Origin: Rhizobium lusitanum
GTDB taxonomy: Bacteria; Pseudomonadota; Alphaproteobacteria; Rhizobiales; Rhizobiaceae
DNA length: 64,000 nucleotides
Direction: 5' to 3'
Assembly: GCF_014189535.1 (NCBI RefSeq)
Contig: NZ_CP050307.1
Location: 1,612,001-1,676,000, forward strand
Part shown: in pieces, positions 8,674 through 16,734 of the stretch
Layout of the letters: the number at the start of each line of letters is the position of its first letter
Numbering within the stretch: the first letter of the stretch is position 1
Position numbers and translations under genes: made by a program
The notes under the pieces: model-generated
Databases searched by the model: none
Told to the model about the DNA's origin: nothing
What the model saw: the letters and a program-made list of their open reading frames with translations, nothing else

Positions 8674-8686
8674 TTCGGTATACCAA
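8674..8686. promoter_or_regulatory. GntR-type operator, copy 1 (TTCGGTATACCAA)
   Basis: A 13-base near-palindrome with core GGTATACC. It fits the T-GGT-N-ACC-A style of FCD-subfamily GntR regulators, two of which are encoded in the operon at 10.2-16.5 kb. It overlaps the proposed -10 of the amino-acid importer. The same sequence recurs at 8865 (inverted) and 16611. Confidence 0.6.
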
Positions 8687-8864
8687 TGGAATTCAAGATT
8701 GTTTTTCAATGATTTACTGCAAAAATGATTGGCGTTCTGCGTAAAAAATCAGCCTCATTGCGTAAAAGATAGCCATCGAGCATCCAAGGGAGATAGCCGG
8801 CCACATTCGACGGGCAACAGCACCCGCAGGAGCTCTGACAGCATCCGTTGACCGGCGAATACAG

Positions 8865-8877
8865 TTGGTGTACCGAA
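8865..8877. promoter_or_regulatory. GntR-type operator, copy 2 (TTGGTGTACCGAA)
   Basis: The reverse complement is TTCGGTACACCAA, which differs from copy 1 at one position. It lies 69 bases before the ATG of the plus-strand M24 gene and just downstream of a TTGACC -35-like element, where a repressor could block transcription. Confidence 0.6.
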
Positions 8878-8945
8878 ATTTGAAGGCGTTCGCGTCTTCA
8901 GCCGATCGGCGTCAAAAGACGCTTGCCTGTCAAAGGAACCGTGTC

Positions 8946-10124
8946 ATGGCCAGATATTTTCCGCTTGATGAATACGAGGCGCGCTGGACACTTGTTCTCG
9001 CAGAAATGAAGGCACGCGGCTTTGAGACGGCCGTGGTTTTCGGGCGCGGCGGAGGTACGACGGACAATTGCGGCGACATTCTCTATCTGTCCAATCATTA
9101 TGCTATCAGCGGCGGCATGGATTCGCTGATTTGGTCGGCCCGCTCTTTTTCCGGCATCATTCTGCAACAAGGCAAAGCGCCGCAGCTGCACATTGACGAA
9201 CCGGAAGTGCGCGACGATCTCGTCTCCATCGCAGACGTGCGCTCCTCAAACCATCCCTTTACCAGCATCGCCAAAGCTCTGGTCGAACGAGGCATCACGG
9301 GCCGCGTTGCGCTGGTCGGAACCAATTTCATCCCGGTCAAATATTACAGTCAGCTCGTTGACGGAGCCCCGCAGGTGGAATGGATCGAGGCAGATGATCT
9401 CATCCGCAACGTCAGACGCATCAAGAGCCCGCGCGAACTCGACTGTTTCCGGACCGCCGGCGAGACGGCGACTATCGGGCTGAACCGGCTCATGGAAGGA
9501 CTGACAGGCGGGCTATCCGAACGAGATGCCGCCGCCGAGGCGGCCCGCGAGGTGGTACGCCTCGGCGGTCGCCTCCAAATGATCGGCTGCAATCACGGCG
9601 ATACGCTCGGCTTCGATCAGCGCTTTCCGCTAGCCGGTTACAGCGCCGACACGCCGCAACCGGGAGACATCGTCACCGGTACACTCCATGCAGCCTTCTA
9701 TCAGGGCTATTACCTCGATCCCGGCCGCACAGGTGTTCGTGGAAGGCCCAATGACGACCAGCGCCGGCTGATCGAGGCCACCGCAGGCATAGTGCGTTCC
9801 CTGTCCGACATGATGCGGCCAGGTGTGAGACTTCTCGACGTGGCAGCGGAGGGTGATCGCATGACGGCAGCATTCGGCGGTACCATCTCGCCGATCATGA
9901 AGAACTTCCCCTTCTTCGGCCATAGTATCGGGCTCGGCTTCGAACTGCCGCGCATCTCCACCAGCATGTCCTTGCCGCAAGACCACATCGAGAACAATAT
10001 GGTGTTCGGCGTGGAAGCCTTTCTGTCGCTTGAGGGTGTCGGCGCAGCTTTCTTCGAGGACATCATCATTATCGGTGAAGACTGCAACGAACTCCTGACC
10101 AAATCGCCGAGCTTCTGGTGGTAG
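8946..10124 (+). CDS. M24-family peptidase/creatinase-like protein with incomplete metal site
   Basis: 392 residues from ATG 8946, behind AAGGAA. An in-frame GTG at 8865 lies inside an operator and is unlikely. The N-terminal creatinase-like domain is about 5-155 and the pita-bread domain follows. Four of five metal-ligand positions are kept: D258 (YYLDPGRT), H326 (FFGHSIGLG), E357 (FGVEAF) and E371 (FFEDIII). The first Asp is missing, near T245 in DIVTGTLHAAF. It is thus closer to Xaa-Pro dipeptidases than the two DoeA-like proteins in this window, yet still incomplete. It stands alone on the plus strand and is convergent with the third M24 gene. A role in peptide or cyclic-amide hydrolysis is likely; the substrate is unknown. 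Confidence 0.75.
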   Translation: MARYFPLDEYEARWTLVLAEMKARGFETAVVFGRGGGTTDNCGDILYLSNHYAISGGMDSLIWSARSFSGIILQQGKAPQLHIDEPEVRDDLVSIADVRSSNHPFTSIAKALVERGITGRVALVGTNFIPVKYYSQLVDGAPQVEWIEADDLIRNVRRIKSPRELDCFRTAGETATIGLNRLMEGLTGGLSERDAAAEAAREVVRLGGRLQMIGCNHGDTLGFDQRFPLAGYSADTPQPGDIVTGTLHAAFYQGYYLDPGRTGVRGRPNDDQRRLIEATAGIVRSLSDMMRPGVRLLDVAAEGDRMTAAFGGTISPIMKNFPFFGHSIGLGFELPRISTSMSLPQDHIENNMVFGVEAFLSLEGVGAAFFEDIIIIGEDCNELLTKSPSFWW

Positions 10125-10159
10125 CGCCTGCGCCTGAAGTTCGGCCAGACCCCGCCCTG

Positions 10160-11326
10160 CTATCGAACAACAAGGTCGCGCGGTAGCGTCGATAGCGGCT
10201 CAACCCCCGTTTCGGTAACGATCACGGTTTCGGAAGCGCCGACGGTCCAGACACCGTAGCTTCGCAGGGTCGCCGGCAGATGGAAGACCATGCCCGGCTC
10301 GATTGATTGCGATACGCCGCTGAAGAGACTGAGAATTCCGCCTTCGCCCCAGTCGGGCGCGAAGGCGACCCCCATCGAATATCCGATGCGCTTGCGAAAG
10401 GCCGCATGATAGCCTCTCGCGTCGATCACCCTCTGCGCCGCCTCGTGCGGCACGCTGCAAGGCACACCGGGTCGGATTGCAGTAAGGGCAGCCTCAAGGG
10501 CTGCAAGCGCGCAGTCCATCATCCGGCGTGCTTCGTCAGGCGGATGGCCGATCCAGACGGCGCGCATCAAGCCGGCGTGATACCTGGCGTGGCTTCCCGC
10601 CAACTCGAGAAAGATAGGATCGCCCGCCGTCAGCTTCCGCCGGCGCCATGTCATATGCGGCAGGCCGCTACGCGCCCCTGAAGACACCAGGGGCTCCATC
10701 GCCATGGCTTCCGATCCGGCTTTGGTGGCGGCAGCCAGCATGGCGGCAGCAACCGCGTTCTCGTCCACGCCGGCGTCACAGGCAGCAATCCCGGCCACGA
10801 TACCCGCTTCGGCATAGCCTGCCGCAGCCCTGATCGCATCCAGCTCCGCCTGCGACTTCACCATTCTGAGCGGAGGCAGGATCGCAGAACCGTCTATCAA
10901 TCCACCCTGCCCGATCTCCTGGGCAATCCTGTCGGCCATGATCGGCGAAACGAACCAGCCTGCCAGTTCAATCGCCGGGCGGGAGATGCCGAGTGTCTTC
11001 AGAAGTCCTGCTAATGCCACGGCCGGCTCTTCGCCGTCCTGGTAGATGCGGATATCCCGCAGCCACGTGTTGGCGACCGATCCGGCTAGTTCCAGCTCGC
11101 GCACCAGAAGGCAGGGGCTGCCCTCGGCAGGCAGAACCAGCGCCTGGAATGCGAAATAGCCAGCCGTCTGCCGACCGGTCAGCCAGTAGATGTTTTCCGG
11201 TCCGGTAACGACGAGTGCCTCATGACCGGCCGCCCGTATGGCGGCGCGGGCTCGCGACTGCCTTTCAGCGAACTCCGTTTCGGTAAAAGCGGCTTCCCGG
11301 CCGCGCAGTTCTGCGAATTCATGCAT
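10160..11326 (-). CDS. Ectoine hydrolase (DoeA)-like M24/creatinase-family protein, second copy
   Basis: 388 residues, clearly paralogous to the product of 1207-2376. Shared segments include VTGPENIYWLTGRQTAGY, MEPLVSSGARSGLPHMTWRR and GYSMGVAFAPDWGEGG. It lacks the same metal ligands (FLELAGSHARYHAGLMR) and keeps the His of GLPHMTW and the Glu of GASETVIV. It is the last gene of the minus-strand operon, 24 bases after a GntR gene. Two such proteins in one neighbourhood suggest either two related cyclic substrates or a heteromeric enzyme. Its start lacks a strong ribosome binding site. Confidence 0.75.
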   Translation of the reverse strand: MHEFAELRGREAAFTETEFAERQSRARAAIRAAGHEALVVTGPENIYWLTGRQTAGYFAFQALVLPAEGSPCLLVRELELAGSVANTWLRDIRIYQDGEEPAVALAGLLKTLGISRPAIELAGWFVSPIMADRIAQEIGQGGLIDGSAILPPLRMVKSQAELDAIRAAAGYAEAGIVAGIAACDAGVDENAVAAAMLAAATKAGSEAMAMEPLVSSGARSGLPHMTWRRRKLTAGDPIFLELAGSHARYHAGLMRAVWIGHPPDEARRMMDCALAALEAALTAIRPGVPCSVPHEAAQRVIDARGYHAAFRKRIGYSMGVAFAPDWGEGGILSLFSGVSQSIEPGMVFHLPATLRSYGVWTVGASETVIVTETGVEPLSTLPRDLVVR

Positions 11327-11350
11327 CTGGTGCGATCACAATTTCCATCA

Positions 11351-11989
11351 TTAGCGTCGGTCGAGCCAGCCCAAAAATCGGCTGCGGACACTGTCGAAAT
11401 GGGTTTGCATGGCGGCGCAGGCACGCTCGCCATCCCGCGCTTCGATCGCGTCGATGACGGCGAGGTGCTCTCTTGCCTGCTGGTCGAAGCGGTCATGGGT
11501 AAGGGTGATGGTACAGCGCCGGGCGATGCTGCGCATTTCCGTGATCATCGCCGGCAGCAGGCTGAGACCGGCAGCTTCCGCGACAGCCAGATGAAAGACA
11601 TCGTCATCGAGCCAGAACTGATCGAAGGCCACGTCACCTCCCTGCGCGTAGGCGCGCATCGTCTCGCGGGACTGTTCCAGAGCCGGCGCCATGGGTCGCC
11701 CGGCAGCCCTGGCTGCAGCAGCACCTTCAAGCAAACGCCTGATCTGGACGATTTCAAGCAGTTGCTCCACCGTGACGGGCCGCACCATCAGCGCTCCATT
11801 GGTGAGCCGCGAAATGACGCCTTCCTTTTCCAGCCGAGAGATGGCCGCGCGCAACGGCGTGCGCGAAATACCGGATTCCTGGGCAAGGGCTCTTTCAGTC
11901 AGGACATCGCCTGCAGGGAGAGTGCCCGCGAGGATACGCTGTTTGACATCGCGATAGGCTTGCTGGGCCAATGTTTCTTTCTCGCTCAT
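11351..11989 (-). CDS. GntR-family (FCD subfamily) transcriptional regulator
   Basis: 212 residues from ATG 11989, which overlaps the stop of the preceding hydrolase as ATGA. The winged HTH spans about residues 5-70 (AYRDVKQRILAGTLPAGD, then SGISRTPLRAAISRLEKEGV). An all-helical FCD effector domain follows, with candidate metal-binding residues in DDDVFH, TLTHDRF and EHLAVI. FCD regulators commonly sense amino or sugar acids and repress catabolic operons. It may bind the palindromes at 8674, 8865 or 16611. A second FCD regulator lies in the same operon. Confidence 0.88.
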   Translation of the reverse strand: MSEKETLAQQAYRDVKQRILAGTLPAGDVLTERALAQESGISRTPLRAAISRLEKEGVISRLTNGALMVRPVTVEQLLEIVQIRRLLEGAAAARAAGRPMAPALEQSRETMRAYAQGGDVAFDQFWLDDDVFHLAVAEAAGLSLLPAMITEMRSIARRCTITLTHDRFDQQAREHLAVIDAIEARDGERACAAMQTHFDSVRSRFLGWLDRR

Positions 11990-13239
11990 AGGCTCTCCTG
12001 GCCGTTCTTCGTCCATGCTGCATGCAGCACCCAAACTGCGGTGGCAAGGTCGGCGGGATCCATGCCTTCCTTGGGATTATGACTGCCATCCCAGTTGCGC
12101 AGGAACACCATGACCGACTCCCAGCCCGCCTGGGCGAAGGCGGCAGCATCATGGCCACCTCCAGACAGCATCCGGCGTGGCGAAAAGCCAAGCCGGCGCG
12201 CACCCTCATAGATCTCGTCGCCGAGTTGCACTGAGAGCCGCGTTGGCTGGCTGCGTGATTGGGCGCCAAGCTCGAAGGAAACGCCGCGCGCTTGCTCGAT
12301 CAACGCAATTTCAGCCTTCACCAGCCGATCCATTCGCTCAAGAACGGTTGGATCGTCGCTGCGCAGATCGAGGCAGAAATCGAGCCGGCCAGGCACCTTG
12401 GCAAAGGCATGTTCGGAACTGGCCGCATCGACGCGGCCGACCGTCACGGCAAGATCATGCTTTTCTTCGAGGATTGCCCCCCATCTTCGATCCATCGCGA
12501 CCACCAGATCCGCCAGGGCAAAAACGGTATCGGAACGCGCGGCACGCGGCGCACCGCCGGAATGAGCCCAGACACCATTGATGCGGGCGTCGCGATAGCG
12601 CAATCCGCCACGCACGCCGTCGACGATGGCGAAGGCCTCGCCTGCCTCATCGAGAACGGGGCCTTGCTCGATATGCAGCTCCACGAAGCGTGCGGGCGCC
12701 AGCCCCGGCCCGGAAACGACAGTCTCCGGATCGCCACCCTCCTCGCGCATGTGATCGGCCAACGTCCGTCCGGTATCGAACCGGATCGCCTTCATGTCTT
12801 CGGCCGAAAGCCGCCCGAGTGCGGCGCGCGAGCCGATATAGGAAACCGGGAACCAGACGCTCTCTTCCGCACGCGTCACGGTCACCACCAGATCGGCAGG
12901 CGGCGCCGTACCACTATCGACGAAGGCGGCGGCAAGGGCCATGGCGCCGGCAACGCCGGCCTGCCCGTCATAGGCGCCGCCCATCGGCACGGTATCGAGA
13001 TGCGAACCGATATAGAGAGGAGTGGCCGTGCGGTCCCTGCCCGGCAGCCGGGCGAACAGATTGCCGGCGGCATCCCGCGTCACCTTCAAGCCCAGGGCTT
13101 CCGCCTCCTCGGCGATGACATTATGGGCAGCGGTTTCCAGCGCACTGTAGGATGGGCGCGTATAGCCCGGCCCCGGCTCCGAAATGGCGTTGATGCGATC
13201 GAGCAGCCGATCGATGGTATCTTCGATAATGCGGCTCAT
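11986..13239 (-). CDS. Zn-dependent N-carbamoyl-amino-acid/ureido hydrolase (M20 hydantoinase/carbamoylase family)
   Basis: 417 residues with the metal ligands of the AllC/HyuC/beta-ureidopropionase group: H80 (GSHLDTV), D91 (AYDGQAG), E125/E126 (RAEES), H189 (ELHIEQGP) and H363 (SGGGHDAAAF). The family removes carbamoyl or ureido groups from N-carbamoyl-amino acids and allantoate. The lid domain is about 215-330. It is translationally coupled on both sides (ATGA overlap with gntR, four-base overlap with the dehydrogenase). Alongside oxoprolinase genes it suggests handling of hydantoin-like or other N-blocked amino acids; that is inference. Confidence 0.88.
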   Translation of the reverse strand: MSRIIEDTIDRLLDRINAISEPGPGYTRPSYSALETAAHNVIAEEAEALGLKVTRDAAGNLFARLPGRDRTATPLYIGSHLDTVPMGGAYDGQAGVAGAMALAAAFVDSGTAPPADLVVTVTRAEESVWFPVSYIGSRAALGRLSAEDMKAIRFDTGRTLADHMREEGGDPETVVSGPGLAPARFVELHIEQGPVLDEAGEAFAIVDGVRGGLRYRDARINGVWAHSGGAPRAARSDTVFALADLVVAMDRRWGAILEEKHDLAVTVGRVDAASSEHAFAKVPGRLDFCLDLRSDDPTVLERMDRLVKAEIALIEQARGVSFELGAQSRSQPTRLSVQLGDEIYEGARRLGFSPRRMLSGGGHDAAAFAQAGWESVMVFLRNWDGSHNPKEGMDPADLATAVWVLHAAWTKNGQESL

Positions 13240-14183
13240 GCGTAGCTCCGTGCCGGATCGTTGAGTGCTGTCGCCGGGCGCTCACCGGAAACAGCCGTCA
13301 GCACATTGCGAGCCGAGCCGATTGCCACGCGACGCAGGGCCTCGAGCGTTGCACCACCGAGATGCGGCGTAAAGATCACCCGGTTCGATTGGCCGAGGGG
13401 ACCTGATGTCGCTTCGTGGGAATAGACATCAAGTCCTGCCCCGGCGACCCGCCCGGAGGCGATGGCCTCGGCAAGGGCAGCTTCATCCACAAGGCCCGCT
13501 CTTGCGGTATTGACGAGAATGGCGCCAGGCTTGATGTGCGAGAGCGCTCTTGCATCGATCAGCCCGCGCGTCTCCGGCCGCAGTGGGGTGTGCAGCGAGA
13601 CCAGATCCGCCTGTGCCAGACCATCTTCGAGTTTTTCTACCCGTTCGAAGCCCTCTACCTCGGCTGCGCGAGGCGAATACACCAGAACGCGCGCATCGAA
13701 CGCGGCCCTCAGCATGCGGCCAAGCCCCGAGCCGGTTGCACCCCAGCCGACAATGAGAGCCGTCTTGCCGGACAATTCCGTGAAGGTCTCCATCTCGCGA
13801 AAACGCCTTATGCCGGCCCGTTCGCTGCGGTCTGCAGCCGGGATACGCCGCGCGACCGCCAGCGCGAGGCCAAGAGCAAGCTCCGAAACCGAACGCGCAT
13901 TGGCACCCGGCGTATTGCAGACGAGTACGCCGCGTTCGCTTGCCGCTTCCTTGTCGACCGCGTCGTGCCCGGCACCGTGCACGACGACAACGTGCAACGC
14001 ATCGGCAGCATTGATCGCGGCAGCGGAAAGGCCGGCATCCCTGGTGATCACCGCCTCGCAGCCGGGGATCATGCGGGCGACCGTTGCCATATCCGCAGAA
14101 GGGCAAAATACCGGCGCAATGCCTGCCTCCCTGAGCAGCGCAATGCCGTCGGCATGAACCGGTTGGACAATCAGACACTTCAT
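13236..14183 (-). CDS. D-isomer-specific 2-hydroxyacid dehydrogenase (phosphoglycerate-dehydrogenase-like)
   Basis: 315 residues from ATG 14183, overlapping the upstream gntR stop as ATGA. The nucleotide motif is GWGATGSGLGR (146-156). Catalytic residues are R228 (NTARAG), E257 (YSHEATS) and H274 (TPHLGG). The segment VLVYSPRA favours NADP(H). It is only distantly related to the enzyme at 4100-5035 and closer to SerA-like members without the regulatory domain. It probably interconverts a 2-oxo acid and a D-hydroxy acid made from the amino acid released by the adjacent hydrolases. Confidence 0.88.
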   Translation of the reverse strand: MKCLIVQPVHADGIALLREAGIAPVFCPSADMATVARMIPGCEAVITRDAGLSAAAINAADALHVVVVHGAGHDAVDKEAASERGVLVCNTPGANARSVSELALGLALAVARRIPAADRSERAGIRRFREMETFTELSGKTALIVGWGATGSGLGRMLRAAFDARVLVYSPRAAEVEGFERVEKLEDGLAQADLVSLHTPLRPETRGLIDARALSHIKPGAILVNTARAGLVDEAALAEAIASGRVAGAGLDVYSHEATSGPLGQSNRVIFTPHLGGATLEALRRVAIGSARNVLTAVSGERPATALNDPARSYA

Positions 14184-14824
14184 CGATCGGATCCCTCGTC
14201 GGACGACTTCAGGCGCGCCAGAATGGCATCGCGCGCATTGGCGACATGCATGGCCATCAGCCCGCCGGCCGCTTCGCCATCGCCGACCCGCAGCGCGGCG
14301 ATAATCTCGAGGTGTTCGGCGCATCCTTTAAGAAATCGATCCGGAACCTGCGTGTGGTCGAACATGCAGGTGCGGCGGCGGAGATCGTCGATGGTGGCGA
14401 CGATCATGGCGCTGCCCGTTGCCGCGGCCAGCATGCGATGAAAGTCGTCGTCGACACGACGCTGTTCGTCCTCTTCCCCCGGCCCCTCCAATTGCAGGCG
14501 GCGGACGCGCGCTTCTATCTCATCCAGCCGACCGGCGGGAAGCCCCGTGGCCGTGCGGGCAGAATGGGCTTCGAGCGTCTGGCGCAAGAAGAAGATTTCC
14601 TCCACCTCCTCGCTGGAAAGCTGTCGCACCTTGAGGAAGCGTCCATCCTGCGTCACCAGCCCCTCGGCTTCGATGCGTTTGATCGCTTCGCGAACGGGCG
14701 TGCGCGACATGTCCAGCGCTTCGCCCAGCTTGGCCTCCTGCAAGGCATCCCCCGGCATGAGTGCACCCGACAGGATCATCTCGATGATCTTGGTATAGGC
14801 CTGCTTGGCAAGCGGTTGTGTCAT
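14180..14824 (-). CDS. GntR-family (FCD subfamily) transcriptional regulator
   Basis: 214 residues. The winged HTH is residues 5-70 (LGEALDMSRTPVREAIKRIEAEGL). An FCD domain follows, with candidate metal-ligand residues in VDDDFHRM and AEHLEIIAAL. The start overlaps the pxpC stop (ATGA). It is not a close copy of the GntR at 11351-11989, so the operon carries two different regulators of the same subfamily. It is a candidate ligand-responsive repressor for the palindrome upstream of pxpB and pxpA. Confidence 0.88.
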   Translation of the reverse strand: MTQPLAKQAYTKIIEMILSGALMPGDALQEAKLGEALDMSRTPVREAIKRIEAEGLVTQDGRFLKVRQLSSEEVEEIFFLRQTLEAHSARTATGLPAGRLDEIEARVRRLQLEGPGEEDEQRRVDDDFHRMLAAATGSAMIVATIDDLRRRTCMFDHTQVPDRFLKGCAEHLEIIAALRVGDGEAAGGLMAMHVANARDAILARLKSSDEGSDR

Positions 14825-15792
14825 AGCGCTACCTCTTGTGCGACGCTCATTGGCTCGGTCTTTTCGGACAGACCCGTCATCACGTCCTGCAGGGCTTGTC
14901 TCTCCGCGACCAGCAGCGCCTCTGCCGCGGCTTGGGAAATCAAGCGAAAGCGGATCGCCGAACCGCTTGGCGTCTGCGCCAGCCGTGGCACGTCGATGGA
15001 GGCAACAGTCGCGATTTTCGGATAGCCGCCAGTCGTCTGGCGCTCGGCCATCAAAACGATCGGTCGGCCGGAGCCCGGGACCTGGATCGATCCGAACGTG
15101 GTGCCATCCGAGACGATATCGTTGCCCCGGCAGGCGGAAATCACTGGCCCATCCAGCATCTGCGCCATGCGATCGCGACTGGAGGATACGACGAACGAAC
15201 TCCCGAGGAAGGTACGCCAGGCGGACGCATCGAAATAATCATCCTGCGGTCCCGCCACGACGTTGATGGGGCGATTAGATCGTCGCCACAGCTTTGTGAG
15301 CGCCAGATGCGGCGTGGGATCGAGGCATCCAATCGGTAGGAGATCGCTAGCCCGCAGGCAGCGCCCTTCATGGCCACCGAGGCCCGTGCGCAGATGCGTG
15401 GCGCGGGAACCCAAGATCAAGGGCGTATCGATGCCGCCGGAAAACGCTAGATATCCCCATACGGCCGATCGCAGGCCGCCGACGACGAGCGTAGACCCGG
15501 GAAAGAGATTGTGGCTCTCCCATGGGCGCACGGCAGAGCCGTCGATCCGGATATCCACGTCGCCGCCGGTGACGGCAAAACGAACCGGCTCGGTGACCTC
15601 GAACGTGCCGCCGGCGCTGGCAAACTCAAGAGCCGCCATGTCCTCCCCGTTGCCCACCAATGCGTTAGCGATACGGAAGGACGGCGTATCCATCGGCCCG
15701 GAGCCGGAGACGCCGGAATGCAGCAATCCCCTGCGGCCGCGATCCTGAACCGTCACCATGGGCCCCGCTTGAAGAATCCGCAAATGCATCAT
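14821..15792 (-). CDS. pxpC: 5-oxoprolinase subunit C (KipA/biotin-dependent carboxylase-like)
   Basis: 323 residues with hallmarks of the family: QAGPMVTVQDRGRRGLLHSGVSGSGPMD at the start, then EFASAGGTFEV, GSRATHLRTGLGGHEGRCL and the late ERQTTGGYPKIATV. With PxpA and PxpB it forms the bacterial ATP-dependent 5-oxoprolinase that opens pyroglutamate to glutamate. The gene overlaps pxpB upstream and gntR downstream by four bases each. ATG 15792 is followed by an in-frame ATG at 15789. Related proteins are allophanate hydrolase subunits of urea amidolyase, so a different lactam or urea-type substrate remains possible. Confidence 0.88.
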   Translation of the reverse strand: MMHLRILQAGPMVTVQDRGRRGLLHSGVSGSGPMDTPSFRIANALVGNGEDMAALEFASAGGTFEVTEPVRFAVTGGDVDIRIDGSAVRPWESHNLFPGSTLVVGGLRSAVWGYLAFSGGIDTPLILGSRATHLRTGLGGHEGRCLRASDLLPIGCLDPTPHLALTKLWRRSNRPINVVAGPQDDYFDASAWRTFLGSSFVVSSSRDRMAQMLDGPVISACRGNDIVSDGTTFGSIQVPGSGRPIVLMAERQTTGGYPKIATVASIDVPRLAQTPSGSAIRFRLISQAAAEALLVAERQALQDVMTGLSEKTEPMSVAQEVAL

Positions 15793-16514
15793 GCTGCTTC
15801 GGGCTCCAGAACGGTCTGACCCGCAGCGACCATCGTATCGAGACGCGCCGCCTCGGCCTCGCCGATCGGGCGAAAGCGGATGCGATCTCCGGCCTTGAGA
15901 AGAAAAGGCGGCGTCCGATAAGGGTCAAAAAGCCTGACCGGCGTGCGGCCGATAAAGCGCCAACCGCTCGGCCCCGGCACTGAATTGATGCTGGCCTGTT
16001 TGCCGCCTATGCCGATGGCACTCGCCTCGATGCGTTGGCGCGGCGCGGCCAGCCGCGGGGTATGCAACGCATCCGGAAGGCCGCCGAGATAGGCAAAGCC
16101 GGGCGCAAAACCGATCATGTAAACACGATATTCGGCGCTGGCGTGCAGATTGACGAGTTCGACCGTCGTCATGTCCTTCATGCGCGCAAGCGCGTCGAGG
16201 TCAATCCCGACCGCCGCCCCATAGACGACGGGTACGCTGAAGCAGCGCGAGGATGTATCTGTCACGGACAGCGCCTGTAGTCGCTTCTGCAGCACATCGG
16301 CAAGCGCTCCGCCACGGGTGATCGCGGGATCGTATATTACGCTGAGTGAACGATAGGTCGGGGCCATTTCTTCGATGCCGGCAATGGGGTTACGGTTCAG
16401 CTCATCGAAGAGCGCGATGATGCGCCTGTTGACATCATCGTCGATATAATCGGCGAGTTCGACCGACAGCATGCTGTCGCCGCAAGCACGAATGCGTGGG
16501 AACATTTCGGCCAT
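15789..16514 (-). CDS. pxpB: 5-oxoprolinase subunit B (KipI/allophanate hydrolase subunit 1-like)
   Basis: 241 residues from ATG 16514, preceded by AAGGAGGGG ten bases upstream; longer in-frame starts lack a comparable site. Family segments are FPRIRACGDSMLSVEL at the start, YMIGFAPGFAYLGGLP in the middle and SINSVPGPSGWRFIGRTP near the end. It partners PxpC in 5-oxoproline hydrolysis. It is the first gene of a long coupled operon running to 10160. About 220 bases with one GntR-type palindrome separate it from divergent pxpA. Confidence 0.88.
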   Translation of the reverse strand: MAEMFPRIRACGDSMLSVELADYIDDDVNRRIIALFDELNRNPIAGIEEMAPTYRSLSVIYDPAITRGGALADVLQKRLQALSVTDTSSRCFSVPVVYGAAVGIDLDALARMKDMTTVELVNLHASAEYRVYMIGFAPGFAYLGGLPDALHTPRLAAPRQRIEASAIGIGGKQASINSVPGPSGWRFIGRTPVRLFDPYRTPPFLLKAGDRIRFRPIGEAEAARLDTMVAAGQTVLEPEAA

Positions 16515-16610
16515 TGCGCCGACACCCCTCCTTCCGTCAATCTGGCAAATCGCAAACAAAGCGCCGCTTGTTAAAATCGCTGCGCTTTCCAAATTCATCA
16601 GGCTTGATAT

Positions 16611-16623
16611 TTCAGTATACCAA
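16611..16623. promoter_or_regulatory. GntR-type operator, copy 3 (TTCAGTATACCAA)
   Basis: It differs from the copy at 8674 by one base. It lies in the divergent pxpB-pxpA intergenic region, 12 bases from a minus-strand TTGACA (16634-16629) and just after a plus-strand TTGATA (16604-16609). It is therefore placed to control both directions. Confidence 0.6.
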
Positions 16624-16734
16624 CTGTATGTCAACTATGACCGGATGATATGAACAAAGTTCGTGCAATGCAACAGAACGGTAGAGAATTATGCTGCCGT
16701 ATCAGGCCGGAATCGTCGACTGGGAGCAAGCTGC

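Larger units (their letters stand above)
8428..8945. other. Divergent regulatory intergenic region
   Basis: About 520 bases separate the minus-strand importer operon from the plus-strand M24 gene. I see no convincing coding sequence. The region holds two copies of a GntR-type palindrome (listed separately). On the minus strand TTGAAA (8709-8704) and TGGTAT (8685-8680), 18 bases apart, could be a promoter whose -10 lies in the first palindrome. On the plus strand TTGACC (8848-8853) sits about 17 bases before the second palindrome. The promoter assignments are inferred. Confidence 0.5.
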
